DNA from: Periplaneta americana
Lineage: Eukaryota > Arthropoda > Insecta > Blattodea > Blattidae
Direction: 5' to 3'
Length of the DNA: 64,000 bases
Assembly: GCF_040183065.1 (NCBI RefSeq)
Contig: NC_091130.1
Span: 122,500,414-122,564,413, forward strand
Shown here: piece by piece, positions 31,320 through 42,103 of the stretch
Layout: the number at the start of each line of letters is the position of its first letter
How positions within the stretch are numbered: position 1 is the stretch's first letter
Program-made: the position numbers and the translations under genes
The notes under the pieces: generated by a model
What the model was told of the DNA's origin: nothing
Database searches by the model: none
The model's input: only the letters and a program-made list of their open reading frames with translations

Positions 31320-32356
31320 TGAGGCATTGACATGGAAAAGGTCGTAACTGCCAAAAATTCGAATTTTTAGGTTTTTCATTGAGAAGATAGTAAATGGCCA
31401 TGCCAATGGCACAGTGAAGATAGTATTTCCGTATGTAATGAAACGAAGTTGGAAACGTAGTCACTAGATGTTGTAAGTTGTATGCGCACAGCTGTTGGCG
31501 CGGAGAAGGTAGTAACTCCTTTTACAGCATCAGAGTGTGTCTAGACAAATATGGGCAGATAACTGTGCAGGGCAGAATAAGAATCGGATGTTTCTAATTG
31601 TCCTGATTTACATTATTGCCAAGATACATTTTGATTCAGTGGACTTGAAATTCCTGGTTTCAGAACAATCCTACATGCCATGTGATAGGGAATTTGGCAT
31701 CATAGAGAAAAGAAAAAAAAGATGCAAGACCATGGTTCCAGAAGAGTTAAGGCATAATAATGTAATAATGATGAAGAATGAGGATTTCTTGGACTTTTCT
31801 GCAGAATGTGATAAGTTTTTGAATACAACTCCTATCAAAATCAGCACCCTCAACTGGATTAGACTCTCAAGAGCTGATTTTCCTCTAATAAAAACAATAC
31901 AGTCATGTAATGACCTTGAAATGTGGACAGAGCACAGGATTTTTAAGAAAGGACAGTCATTTACGTCAATCACTAACTTGCAGTGCTTGGAACGTCTTGA
32001 AATAAGACCAGTCGTCCCTGATGCCAAAAAGGGAGACTTGTTATCTATGTTAGACATCCTCGATGAAAAGTCTCATGCATTTTACCGAAAAATGTGTGCA
32101 TAATGTATAAATAACGTTAATTCTCAGTTTGGCTAAGGAGTGATTTCAATGTTGTATTTTCATAAAATACGATTTCACAGAAAAATCTGTGCCAGACTTT
32201 TCAAATTTCATATGTAACACAAACATGAGTGTATGCCTTTCATTTAAAGCAGTTTCTGTAATACTGTAAGTGAGAAAGTGTTCATAAATTTGTTTTTTGC
32301 TTCCCCTGAAAAATTTTGTTTTTGGCAGTTACTACCTTTCCCATGTCAGCGCCTCA
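31320..32356 (+). mobile_element. 1.04-kb TIR element with an intact 188-codon ORF
   Basis: TIRs begin TGAGGCATTGACATGGAAAA (31320) and, reversed, TGAGGCGCTGACATGGGAAA (32356), and continue through GTAACTGCCAAAAA on both sides, about 45 bp with few mismatches. AT-rich flanks (AAT/ATT) do not give a clear target duplication. The superfamily is not one I can name. Confidence 0.8.
31537..32103 (+). CDS. transposon-encoded protein with DNCAGQNKN motif, 188 aa
   Basis: The best-preserved frame of the window. It begins MSRQIWADNCAGQNKNRMFL and continues LIYIIAKIHFDSVDLKFLVS, EQSYMPCDREFGIIEKRKKR; the end is DILDEKSHAFYRKMCA. The pattern DNCxGQNKN...KFLVxxxSxxxCDxxFxxIEKRKK is one I recall from large uncharacterised arthropod proteins (DUF7869-like), which look like RNase-H-fold nucleases: conserved D of DNC and the CD pair would be candidate acids. 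About 190 residues is only the C-terminal half of those proteins; the upstream part is missing although the element ends are intact. Function unproven. Start codon uncertain: the frame is open only from 31537. Confidence 0.6.
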   Translation: MSRQIWADNCAGQNKNRMFLIVLIYIIAKIHFDSVDLKFLVSEQSYMPCDREFGIIEKRKKRCKTMVPEELRHNNVIMMKNEDFLDFSAECDKFLNTTPIKISTLNWIRLSRADFPLIKTIQSCNDLEMWTEHRIFKKGQSFTSITNLQCLERLEIRPVVPDAKKGDLLSMLDILDEKSHAFYRKMCA

Positions 32357-32387
32357 ATTATATTGTGGACCAGGTACAAATTCTCTT

Positions 32388-33000
32388 AAGGGGATTGGAT
32401 AGTCTGTGCGTATGACTGCTTTGTACGATAAATAAAATAAGTGATGAAATTTTGCTATTACTGTTCAACTTTTAAATCCATCAATTTGCAATTTTTACAG
32501 CAAAACCTAAATATCTCCAGGTATATTTTGCTTTTAGATTATCTTTCTGCCCATATATTTAATTTTACAAAAATTTAAACATGAAAATATAAATTAAATT
32601 TAAGTTAAACACATGGATATTTTAGGAACTTTTTTTCCCAGAAACCATTGGGTGTAGGGGGCTAAAATTTTGCACACTCCTATTTCATATGGTACTTTAG
32701 AGACATGGCAATTTTCACATGATTGTCGCAAATAATATGAATTTTACAACCACAAGAGGTGAAAAAATATGAACATTTTAAAATAATTCTTATCAGAATG
32801 GAAAATAATTTTTATTTGCTGACTGATAAACCACAGTGTGATGAAAATGGCGACAAATATAGTCCAATGTATTGGAAATATACTCGAATTTTTAGGAATC
32901 TATAGTGCAAAGGCTTTCTGAGAAAAATGTCCCTAAAGGACATATGTTTTAAATTTAATTTTCATTCATATATTTCAGGTTTAAATTAAGAAACTTTTTG
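32388..33000. mobile_element. hairpin-type MITE, copy 1 (right end lost)
   Basis: Left end AAGGGGATTGGATAGTCTGT; the body matches 58815-59603 through AAACATGGAT, GAAACCATTGG, TTTTACAACCA and TTTTTAGGAATCTATAGTGC. Palindromic symmetry can be traced in the copy at 58815, whose right end is the complement of this left end. Confidence 0.65.
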
Positions 33001-33617
33001 GACAAATTTGAAGAAAAACAAACCAGTACTAATATTCAAACATTTACAATAATATTGAAATTTTTAGTTTACTCCGTTGTACTTTACTCACCAACAAAAT
33101 GCTTAATAAGTTTGATTAAATACTGTTAAATTCTAAAAATGTCTCGGAATGCCGAAGCATTTAATTTAAAGGAGTATATGACCAATACTGAAAGTAAATT
33201 TTCCGATATTGAATTCATTGTCTACCTCACTGCGTATCACATAAGCCTAGAACTTCTTTTCGATAGCAAGTATAGCATAAGAGATAACCTTAATGAACTA
33301 GTAGGCATAAGATTCAATGTTCGAATTTTGATATTTCTATAAAATAGGCCCTACTGATAATTGTTATTTTACAGCAACTTAATATTTTCATTACGTTGGT
33401 AAATTTATTAAAAATTTCCCAAATACGTTTCACATATTTGTCTCGCTAAGAGATTCATGTTTTCATATCCACGAGAAATACTTTAAACAGAGGCTACAAA
33501 AATGAAATTTGTGTCCATAACCCTCAATGTTTAGTTGAAAAACATTGTTCCATTAAAACAAATCGATTAGCTATTTGAAAAATTTGAAGATAAAACGTTT
33601 ATTAAATAGTTATTTCG
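33001..33617. other. AT-rich, unassigned
   Basis: A 67-codon plus-strand frame (33139-33342, MSRNAEAFNLKEYM...) has no recognised motif. Confidence 0.4.
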
Positions 33618-33822
33618 TCATTATTTTGGATAGATGCCTAATATTCGGAATCGGGAGAATCCCGAGAAATACCTCAACAACAACCTTGGCTCCTACAACT
33701 GTCACAGTGTCAGTATGTTTTTTTATTTTCAATGAAAATTTCCGGGTCTGAACCTGAATCGAACCCTGACCCACTTGCGTGACTGCTGAAGGTCTTACCA
33801 TTTTGCCACTCTAGGAACATAA
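33618..33822 (-). repeat. tRNA-derived SINE (second type), antisense
   Basis: On the minus strand an A box GAGTGGCAAAATGGTAAGAC (33792-33811) is followed by a B box GGGTTCGATTCAGG at about 33755, then a body ending near 33618. The head sits next to a (TGTA)n array. Confidence 0.7.
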
Positions 33823-33986
33823 TGTATGTATGTATGTATGTATGTATGTATGTATGTATGTGTGTGTATGTATGTATGTATGTATGTATGTATGTATGTA
33901 TGTATGTATGTATGTGTGTATGTACGTATGTATGTATGTACGTATGTATGCACGTATGTATGTATGTATGTATGTATGTATGTATT
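33823..33986. repeat. (TGTA)n microsatellite
   Basis: About 40 TGTA units with rare CGTA and TGTG variants. The open frames on both strands are artefacts. Confidence 0.95.
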
Positions 33987-34124
33987 TTTTTTAATCCTTC
34001 TTTACAAGCCTGTTCCATTACAAAAATGCAATACTACATGCCAATAGACTACACATTACAGTATTGCTAACTCTTCCGAATACAATGTATACACATTATT
34101 GCTAGCATATTCTACTTTCCCTAA

Positions 34125-35870
34125 ATATACTTTTTACAACATGTTAACATCTATGCTACTATTGAAGCTTGTAAATGCTTTGTACAACTCTATTTTAGTA
34201 CCTATTCTCTTTTTCTATTTACAGATAAAAAAATCAATACTATTGCTAATAATTTTAAAAACTATCTTTAGAAATATACTATTTAACAAAGTAACCTACT
34301 TTCCATAAATTTACTATTTACAACGTGTTAACATCTATGCTGCGGTTGGATCTTTTAAATACATTATACAATACTATTTTAGAGCCTATTCTGTTTTCCT
34401 CTTTACAAATTAAAAACAAAATCTATACTATTGCTAATACTTTTAAAAACTATGTTTAGAAGAATACTATTTAACAAATTAACCTATTTTCCTTAAATTT
34501 ACTATTTACAACGTGTCAACATCTACCGTATGCTACTGTTGAATGTTTTAAATACATTCTACATCACTATTTTAGAGCCTGTTCTGTTTTTCTATTTACA
34601 AATTTAAAAAAACAATGAATACTATTGTTAATTCTTTTACAATCTATGTTTAGAAGTATACTATTTTACAAATTAACCTATTTTCCTAAATTTACACTTT
34701 ACAACGTATCAACATTGTTGAATCTTTTATAGTACATTATGCAACGAGTCTATAATGACAGTAATTAAGACTCGGGTATGTTTGTTTATGAAACGAGCAC
34801 AAGCGAGTGTCATAATTTTCATACGAGCATCTTAATTACCATTATAGGCAAGTTTCATACGACTTTTTATGCTCGACCATATTTCTAACTTGAATTATTC
34901 AGAAGTATTCATTTTATTTGTATCTGACAGAAGATCGGAAGTGACCTTGTACTTAGTTCGTAAATTGTGAGATGTGCGCAGACGCGAAAGTATTGATTTT
35001 TTTCCGAGGAACAATAATGTCATTGACCTTGATGTAATGCAGAGAATGTATAACCTGGAAATTGATTTAGAATTGAAAAACGAGATGACAAATTGAATTT
35101 ATTTGAATATTATTTACATTTAACGCTAATTATTACAGTAACATAACATAACCTTCTGCGACAGTATTGGATTTCCAGCCTCCGTGACGTTTCCCTCTTT
35201 GTCTTTCGATTGCATATCCGAGAATAATCGAAAACCTGAACTATAATGAATAGGTGTACTTTAATGACATGCATTAAAGGACTGTTACCAGGTGTATAAT
35301 TACTACATTTCGGCATGTTCGAGCATAAAATACATTACCGGTATACAACACTATTTTAGAGCCTATTCTGTTTTTCTGTTTACAAATTTAAAAAAAAATC
35401 TATACTATTTCTAATACTTTTAAAAACTATGTTTAGAAGAATACTATTAAAAAATTAACCCATTTTCCTTAAATTTACTATTTACAACGTGTTAAAATCT
35501 ACTGTATGCTACTGTTGAATCTTGTAAATACATTGTACATCACTATTTTAGAGCCTGTTCTGTTTTTCTATTTACAAATTAAAAAAAAAACAATGAATAC
35601 TATTGTTAATTCTTTTACAATCTATGTTTAGAACTATACTATTTAACAAATTAACCTATTTTCCTTAAATTTACTATTTACAACGTATCAACATTGTTGA
35701 ATCTTTTATATAAATTATACAACACTATTTTGGAGCCTATTCTGTTTTTCTGTTTACAAATTAAAAAAAAAACTACACTATTATTAATACTTTTAAAAAC
35801 TATGTCTAGAAGAATACTGTTTAACAAATTAACCTATTTTCCTTGAATTTACTCTTTACAATATGTCAAA
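34125..35870. repeat. tandem repeat, about 185-bp unit, interrupted once
   Basis: The marker ACAACRTGTTAACATCTA recurs at about 34137, 34320, 34510, 34703 (as ACAACGTATCAACATTG), then after an insertion at about 35485, 35683 and 35858. Between markers run ACTATTTTAGAGCCTATTCT, TTTCTATTTACAAATT and TTTTAAAAACTATGTTTAGA. Units differ by 5-15%, so this is an old minisatellite or satellite stub. Confidence 0.85.
34735..35341. mobile_element. insertion of about 600 bp in the tandem repeat
   Basis: Breaks the unit sequence after ATTATGCAAC and rejoins at ATACAACACTATTTTAGAGC. It holds an imperfect hairpin (TATAATGACAGTAATTAAGA near 34751 against its complement near 34828-34855) and TATGCTCGACCA facing TTCGAGCATAAA near the right end (35317). 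Probably a non-autonomous DNA element. Confidence 0.55.
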
Positions 35871-36001
35871 AGTAATAGTTTTTGTGAACTTTATGAATGA
35901 TTTTGTGTATTTATTCACAAAGTCACAATTGCTCATCGGCCAGTGGCCGCCGACGTTAATCACACTTTTCTTGAGACTTAGTCTTTGTTTATTTAGTAAC
36001 A

Positions 36002-36031
36002 TGCATGTATGTATGTATGTATGTATGTGTA
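36002..36031. repeat. (ATGT)n, left of an insertion
   Basis: About seven units, continuing on the other side of the CAGGGACATC copy at 37148. Confidence 0.85.
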
Positions 36032-37147
36032 CAGGGAATATTTTTTTACTTCAATTTTTATTGTACCTGAGTTTTTTAATGTACTTCACTCCCACCCCTT
36101 CTACTACTGAAGTTCCAACTGTCCTCCACACAGAACCAAGGCCGCATATTGTAAACAGTACTGAGTTAGTGAATATAGTGCGTTCCAGAAGTATGTTCGC
36201 TGTTTCTAGTTACAAAAGAGCTTTCAATATTGAATCATATTTTCGCACAAGAACTGTCGTCTGTTTGCCTACTTTTTATCCCGATTTCTCCCACCTGCTT
36301 CTGCTCACCCCTCTGTAAAGGCTAGTGGCTGGGCTGTCTTAGTTCTCTTCTGAAAACATTAATTTCTGTTAGGAATTGGACGTCTACGTAATATTATACA
36401 ACTGTTCAAGGTAACTTAAATAAAAGGGCCTCGTTAAGTAGTTAACTCACGTGATTTCCCTCCCTTCTACGATCCTGCGACAGAACCACTTGGACGGACA
36501 GTAGAGAGCATGTCTGAGCAATTTTATCTGTGCGGGTCTGGCAGAAGTGAAGATTGAATTTACAGTACGTAAGGTGCTCTATTACAGAGTAGGTACAGCA
36601 TTATTTCAGCATGAGTTACTAGTACGAAGGACGAAATTGGTAATTAGAATTAGGTACAATAGTCTATAGTGCGATAATATGCACAAGAGAACTGAAGCCT
36701 GTATCGAAATAAACGGTCACTATTTTCAAAAATGTGTTTAAATATCCATATTATGATTGTTTTTCAATTTAACTTCATTCTCTATATTGTATGCTAATGT
36801 GCTGTAGACAGTATAACGTACACTGTATAATGAATACGTTCGCATGGATAGCTCTGCACGTGAGTAAAAACACTTATTGTTAATACTGTACTGTATTTTG
36901 ATTAATCAGAAACGTAATGAAAATTACCAAACTCAAAATTGCGATATTTCCTAGGTTACGTAAATGGATGAACTACTTTTCTTCCCTCCTACACCTGGTA
37001 AAGTGGTTTGTTTGTATTTTACGCCAGTATCACCGAACTCTAGGCATGGAAGGTGGTAGCAAACGTTCGTTCCTGTTCTCAATCATTAAACCAAAGGTAT
37101 AGCCTGGTTAATATTAAAAATATTAGTAAAAATAAAATGATTCCGTG
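36032..37147. mobile_element. CAGGGACATC transposon, copy 4, in a TGTA array
   Basis: Opposite orientation to copies 1 and 3. Left end CAGGGAATATTTTTTTACTT, right end ..TAAAATGATTCCGTG; both TIR tips are mutated. TA (36030-36031, 37148-37149) comes from the TGTA repeat. The conserved short ORF runs to 36318. Confidence 0.8.
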
Positions 37148-37295
37148 TATGTTTGTAACGTAATGTATGTATGTATGTATGTATGTATGTATGTATGTAT
37201 GTATGTATGTATGTATGTATGTTTGTATATGTGTGTATGTATGTATGTATTTGTGTGTATGTATGTATGTATGTAAATATGTATGTATGTACGTA
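37148..37295. repeat. (TGTA)n microsatellite, right part
   Basis: TGTA units with TTTG and TGTG variants up to TACGTACG near 37295. Confidence 0.9.
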
Positions 37296-38060
37296 CGTTT
37301 GTCTACGTAAAGGTATTTTATGAATAATATGTATCGAAGGGTGATATCCGTTTGAGAGCTTAACCCAGACCTTTTCTTTGGTATTTTTTTTTATCTATTT
37401 GACATTCGACGAATATGCAGTGGAAGCCGTGTAACATGATACCCGCAATATGTCAGATTTCTACCTTAGGCGACATCAATCTATATCTACATTGATACAA
37501 TGAAGCATTTATGTCTTGCATAAAATTGGAAATAGCGACTTTGATTTCAAGGAAGCTTTAAATCTGCCGGTTCTCTCTGAACCGTTCAAGGAACTGCAAG
37601 TAAATCATAATGACGTTTCATTTTTAACTAGTGTTCAAATAGTACTGAAACTTGTACCCAGTTTCTAATTTTCCAGTGTCTAGAACAATCATTTTCAACC
37701 GGTGTGCGGCAAATGATCAGCCGGTGCACCGCGAGACAGTGAAAATAGTATAGGGTGTCGTAGCAAAAGTTGGAACATAAACGTGAAAACAGTAGTGAAA
37801 TAGAATGGGTCCACAGGAGAAAACTTTCAGCGAACGTGGCAAAACTCAAAATTCACTAAACACAACGTAGATGTGCAAAAGGCAAACAAAAGAATGGCTG
37901 ACGAGCAGCCAGGGTTGCGGGATCATAGAATATAGTACCAACTTTGAGTTGAATTTGAATTTAAGAGAGAGGACACTACGACCCATCACTGCGACCTTAT
38001 AAGATCTTTTGCGCTGACCCTCAAGCTAGGCGCATTTTCATCCACGCCGACTGATTACAC
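37296..38060. other. unassigned; possible hAT terminus at 37672
   Basis: CAGTGTCTAGAACAATCATT then TTCAACCGGTGTGCGGCA resembles a common hAT end (CAGxGxTxxxCAACCGGTGTGCCGC). No partner end or transposase found. A repeat GCCGGTGCACCGCG follows. The rest is unassigned. Confidence 0.35.
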
Positions 38061-38261
38061 CAGACCTGCACATACAGGGCTCATTCGGAGCGAGAGAGCT
38101 GTGTTTACCGCTCGCCGAAACGGAGAGGAAGATACGTCAGAATGACATAGACCTGATATAGGTAGAGGAGAGGGAAACGACCACTCAGCTATCTAGTGGA
38201 GTGCAGTGTGTATTGTCAGTAACTGTTTCACGTTGCTTACCTACTGCTACAGTACGGTAGG

Positions 38262-38487
38262 GAGGAATCTAAAAGACGGAAAATTGATCATCACGCAAAT
38301 TCTTTCAATGTTGCATGGGAAAATACTTATTTTTTCATACCTTCTGGAGTAAATACTCAGTGCCTTATCTGCCACAAGATTTTGAAAGGTAGAAAGAAAC
38401 ATAACATAATGCGTCATTACGAGTCCAGACATAAAGATACTTACGATTGTTTTGTTGCTGAAGATCACAGAAGGTTCAGGGCTTGAA
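38262..38487 (+). pseudogene. hAT BED-finger N-terminus
   Basis: ESKRRKIDHHANSFNVAWEN, TYFFIPSGVNTQCLICHKIL, KGRKKHNIMRHYESRHKDTY. The CxxC...HxxxxH set (CLIC, H of MRHYESRH) is a complete BED zinc finger. The ATG is mutated to AGG here, but kept in the copy at 48763 (ATGGAGGAATCG). Stops after FRA. Confidence 0.8.
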
Positions 38488-38582
38488 AGCTGCATTATTA
38501 CTCGAGGTAGATTCAGTCGGTATTTATTTTTTTTATGAATTTGAAATGCATTGTCTTAACAGAGGTACTTTCTTAATTACTT

Positions 38583-38650
38583 CTATGCCCGAGGTTGCGC
38601 GTTCGATTCCGAACCAGGTCGATTGCATTTAAGTGTGCTACAAGACTACA
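38583..38650 (+). repeat. SINE fragment (third type)
   Basis: GCCCGAGGTTGCGCGTTCGA (B-box part) then ACCAGGTCGATTGCATTTAA and GTGTGCTACA matches a SINE body I recall from insects. Only about 65 bp. Confidence 0.5.
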
Positions 38651-38790
38651 CAGGCTGGCTGTGAAAATAATTGCTATGTTTGGCTCAACATTTATATTTG
38701 TGAGCAACTGTTTTCTGTAATCAACTTTAATAAAGGCAGACATCGAACATCTGTAACTGATGTTTCATTATGATCACTAGGCTACTATTC
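38651..38790 (+). pseudogene. hAT C-terminal dimerisation end
   Basis: LHRLAVKIIAMFGSTFI, then one base out of frame ICEQLFSVINFNKGRHRTSV, TDVSL. Same domain as at 29640-29900 but a different family. Copy 2 has RLAVKMTAIFGSICICEQLF at 48925-48985. Confidence 0.8.
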
Positions 38791-39128
38791 CTTTCGGCTG
38801 CCAACAGCATAAAACCTCGTTTCCATGTACTGATAAATAAAAATATAACAAAATGATATTGTACATTTAAATAGCTATAGAATTTCTATTATTTCTGTAA
38901 AATAAATATTTTTTATTAATTAATAATAGTCCAAGATAATTTTGCAAACACTGAACGGAAATTCATTTCATGAACACTCGTAATATTAATTCCTTTTCTG
39001 TACATTTTGTACGAGATCACCCCTTCTTCCAGTCCACCCTTATACAGAGCGCAGCTAATACCTGCATTCCGCTCATGAGCTGTGAGCCGGCTCGGAGAGC
39101 GCAAACCTTGTGCAGGCCTGGACTACAC

Positions 39129-39645
39129 TGAGTTTCGCTGCTTACTCAGATTTCGAGCAAGAAATACCACTTTACCCCGAACTCTTTTCCCGTTCACCAT
39201 TCCTTAAGCATCGCAAATTAACAAATTAGACATACATCAAAATAATAAAATAAAATAAAATAAATAAAAAGTCAATCACCGCACTCACACACCTACAGGC
39301 ACTTTTGCTACAAATAGTGTCATATATGTAAATATATATATATATATATATATAATTTATGTCCAATGGCTGGAGAGGGCATCCTGCGCGTATAAGACCC
39401 TAAAACGGCCTCTGGCTCAAAGCCAGTAAAGTCAATAAACATCAACTAGTGCCTAGGCCAGCCTCCTCTAGGCGTCGCTAGCCGGCGTTCGAGTAATGCT
39501 ATGCAATGATGACGAAATGAAGAAATGTTGACGGAATTATGTAAATAACTAATATGACGAGAAAAGCCCCCAACTTTGAACATGTCTGTCACAAGTGTCG
39601 CTATGAATCAATCTTACAAAGTATTGTGGTTTTACATTCTTTTAT
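39129..39645. other. unassigned, with small simple repeats
   Basis: (AAAAT)n near 39240-39268 and (AT)n near 39333-39353; a GGCCTCTGGCTCAAAGCCAG palindrome at 39404-39423. Nothing else recognised. Confidence 0.4.
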
Positions 39646-40145
39646 GACTATTACACTTCTACTACGTTATACTACTTTTGACCAATAAAAAGGTACGGAA
39701 CACGTATTTCAACCAGTCACGACTGCTTATCATACAATTTTTATCATCTCCCTAGCATTTGCTTTCTATCATTTCCCTAGCATTTGTTTTTATCGCCTCT
39801 CTTACATTTGTTTCTTTGTTTGCCAACATTATACTTTCAATAATTGTACCTTTTAAAATGAATCCTATTTATTTCATCATCCTTAATTAACACTTTTCTA
39901 TGATTTACCTTGTTTATATTATTTATTTTATGTTATAGTTTCTACTATATGATATTATGGATAGTCACGTATCACAGATTGTTAATATACATATTGATAA
40001 TTGAAGTGGAATGCAACTGTTCTAATAAAAACGAAACTGATTCAGCAAAGCCTCCTTGTATAATATAATAAAAGTTTCAAGTTCAATCTATAAGATTTAT
40101 CTATTTTGTAAATGTTTATTTGCTTTAACATTGTATATGGAATAT

Positions 40146-40187
40146 TAACGTTTACGCCTTTTCGGCATCATCAGATATTGTTAAGAA
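40146..40187 (-). ncRNA. hammerhead-like motif, left arm of foldback
   Basis: Minus strand: stem I AATAT with ATATT, CTGATGA, stem II GCC/GGC with GAAAA loop, then GTA in place of GAA, AACGTT stem III and A. One core base is mutated. Confidence 0.6.
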
Positions 40188-40928
40188 ACACGAAATCTAA
40201 ACCTTGAATAAACTAAAATGTACTTAGTAATATGCATAACAAAATGGACTTTCATGCGTTTTATGTAGTTATGATTTATTAATGAAAAAGGTTTATTTTG
40301 AAAAAGATTTCCAGGAAATGTGAATTTGGAAAATATCGATATAATTTCTGGTACACATAACTCATGTTACAAAACACATATAAAATAATTAAAATTGACA
40401 AAAGCGTGACATTTGGTATCCTGCATTAAGTCATTAATAGAAATACGAATACCAGCAAATTAATAAAATATTGGTGAAAAAGACTCAATTGTTGAATTTG
40501 TAATTAATTACCGGAGAATTATGAGAGGAATGGTGATATAATATCAATCCATTTTATATTTTAATAATATTCGTTATAAAATCAATATCACCATTCCACT
40601 CATCCGGTAATTAATTACAAATTCAACAATTGAATCTTTTCCACCATTATTTTATTAATTTGCTGATATTCGTATTTCTGTTAATGACTTATTGCAGGAT
40701 ATGATATGTAACACTTTTATCAGTTTTAATTATTTTATATGTGTTTTGTAACATGAGTTATATGTACCAGAAATCATATCGACATTTTCCAAATTTACAT
40801 TTCCTGGAAATCTTTTTTAAAATAAACCTTTTCCATTACTAAAACATAACTACATTAAAACTCATGAAAGTCCATTTTGTTGTACATATTACTATGGACA
40901 TTTTAGTTTATTCAAGGTTTAGATTTCG

Positions 40929-40976
40929 TGTTTCTTAACAATATCTGATGATTCCGAAAATGCGAAAACGTTAATA
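40929..40976 (+). ncRNA. hammerhead-like motif, right arm of foldback
   Basis: Plus strand: AATAT, CTGATGA, TTCCGAAAATGC (stem II weakened by two changes), GAA intact, AACGTT, A, ATATT. Together the two arms show that the ancestral sequence had all core bases. Confidence 0.6.
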
Positions 40977-41312
40977 TTCCATATACAATGTTATAGCAAA
41001 TAAACATTTGCAAAATAGATAAATCTTATAGATTGAACTTGAAACTTTTATTATATTGAACTAGATTTATCTGAAAACAAAATAAATTGTAAAAAAAAAA
41101 AACAGCCTCCTTGACTAATAATCGTCCATAGATTTCAATGAAGTTTGTATAGATAGCTCAACTGGTAACAAGAGAACAGCTTATCTTAACACACTACTGC
41201 CATGTAGCAGAATATTTGTAATGATGAGACGATATAATAATACATATTCTACACAGTTTAGTATTCTAGTAAGTCAATTAATATTTTATTGTATTAGAAT
41301 ACAGATATTTTT

Positions 41313-41991
41313 CTTCTTCTTCTTCACTTCATGGTATGTGCAATTGCCCGTTCCGGCTTTAAAGGTCGCTCCATCTTTTCATCGGTCGTCCCTGATCTCT
41401 TCGTCCTTTTGTTATATAATTTATTGCTTTCTTAGGAAGTCTGTAGTCGTCCATTCTCTCTACATGTAATTTCCAATCTTGTCTGTAATTGTCTATTTTA
41501 TCAATAAGTGGGTATTCTCCTAGTTTCTGCCTAATATCTTCATTTCTAATTCTATCTAATCTCGTGCATCCTTTTACTTTCCACAAGAATCTCATCTCTG
41601 CCGCTTGTATTTTACTAACTTCAGGTTTTGTTGTAACCCAACTTTTACATCCATATAATAGAGTAGGGACTGCCATTACATTGTAGAGTTTCATTTTTGT
41701 TTCCTTTCTGCTTTTATTCTTCAAAGTTCTATTAATTGTGCCACATACTGTCTGGAATGATTGTAATTTTATTTTTATATAATTATCCTTTTTGTAACTT
41801 ACATCACATCCTAGGTACTTAAAATTTGTTACTTCTTCTATTGCTTTATTATCTATTTCAATCTTAGATCTTACAGTATTTTTGCCTTGAAATGCCACTA
41901 CTTTTGTTTTTGTATCTTATATGTTAAAGTTATGCTTCTGGCATATTTTATTTAGTTCATATACTGCTTTTTGTAGTTTTCAGTATCTTGT
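41313..41991 (-). mobile_element. LINE-2 3' copy with open C-terminal frame and 12-bp target duplication
   Basis: The frame 41898-41359 (179 codons) is intact: FQGKNTVRSKIEIDNKAIEE, VTNFKYLGCDVSYKKDNYIK, AVPTLLYGCKSWVTTKPEVS, then AAEMRFLWKVKGCTRLDRIR and GRRDQGRPMKRWSDL. This is the thumb/C-terminal part of RT after the YADD box, including the LGC and LLYG motifs. ACAGATATTTTT is at 41301-41312 and 41992-42003. 3' tail (GAAGAA)n. 5'-truncated but young; the sister of the 7160-11340 copy. Confidence 0.85.
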
Positions 41992-42103
41992 ACAGATATT
42001 TTTATTTCTTCTAATCTTTACATACTTTCTTCCAATCGTGTAATGGTCAATTAAATCCCACTCGAGTTTTGATTTTCTCTAGATACATCAAAATCTCTAG
42101 TGA

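Larger units (their letters stand above)
38061..39120 (+). mobile_element. hAT element (CAGGCCTGCACA family), copy 1
   Basis: Left end CAGACCTGCACA, right end reversed CAGGCCTGCACAAGG. Flanks GATTACAC (38053-38060) and GACTACAC (39121-39128), an 8-bp duplication with one mismatch. 1060 bp, carrying a BED zinc-finger start and a C-terminal dimerisation end with the middle removed. Copy 2 is at 48542-49664. Confidence 0.85.
40059..41103. mobile_element. PLE-like foldback, arms of about 490 bp
   Basis: 40061-40565 and 40570-41057 are inverted copies (outer AATATAATAAAAGTTTCAAG; inner TTGAATTTGTAATTAATTAC and CGGAGAATT / AATTACCGG-type centre). A 45-bp tail ending in twelve A follows the right arm. 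AGCCTCCTTG flanks it (40049-40058, 41104-41113). Each arm contains a hammerhead-like core in opposite orientation. The poly-A, target duplication and ribozymes point to a Penelope-like terminal repeat inserted by retrotransposition; no ORF is left. Confidence 0.7.

Noticed and set aside
31671-32057. 128-codon minus-strand frame
   Set aside because: Shadow of the 188-codon ORF on the plus strand.
33710-34070. Frames with MYVC or HTYI repeats
   Set aside because: Translations of a TGTA tetranucleotide array.
37672-37740. Complete hAT element
   Set aside because: Only one terminus-like sequence; no partner end, duplication or transposase was found.
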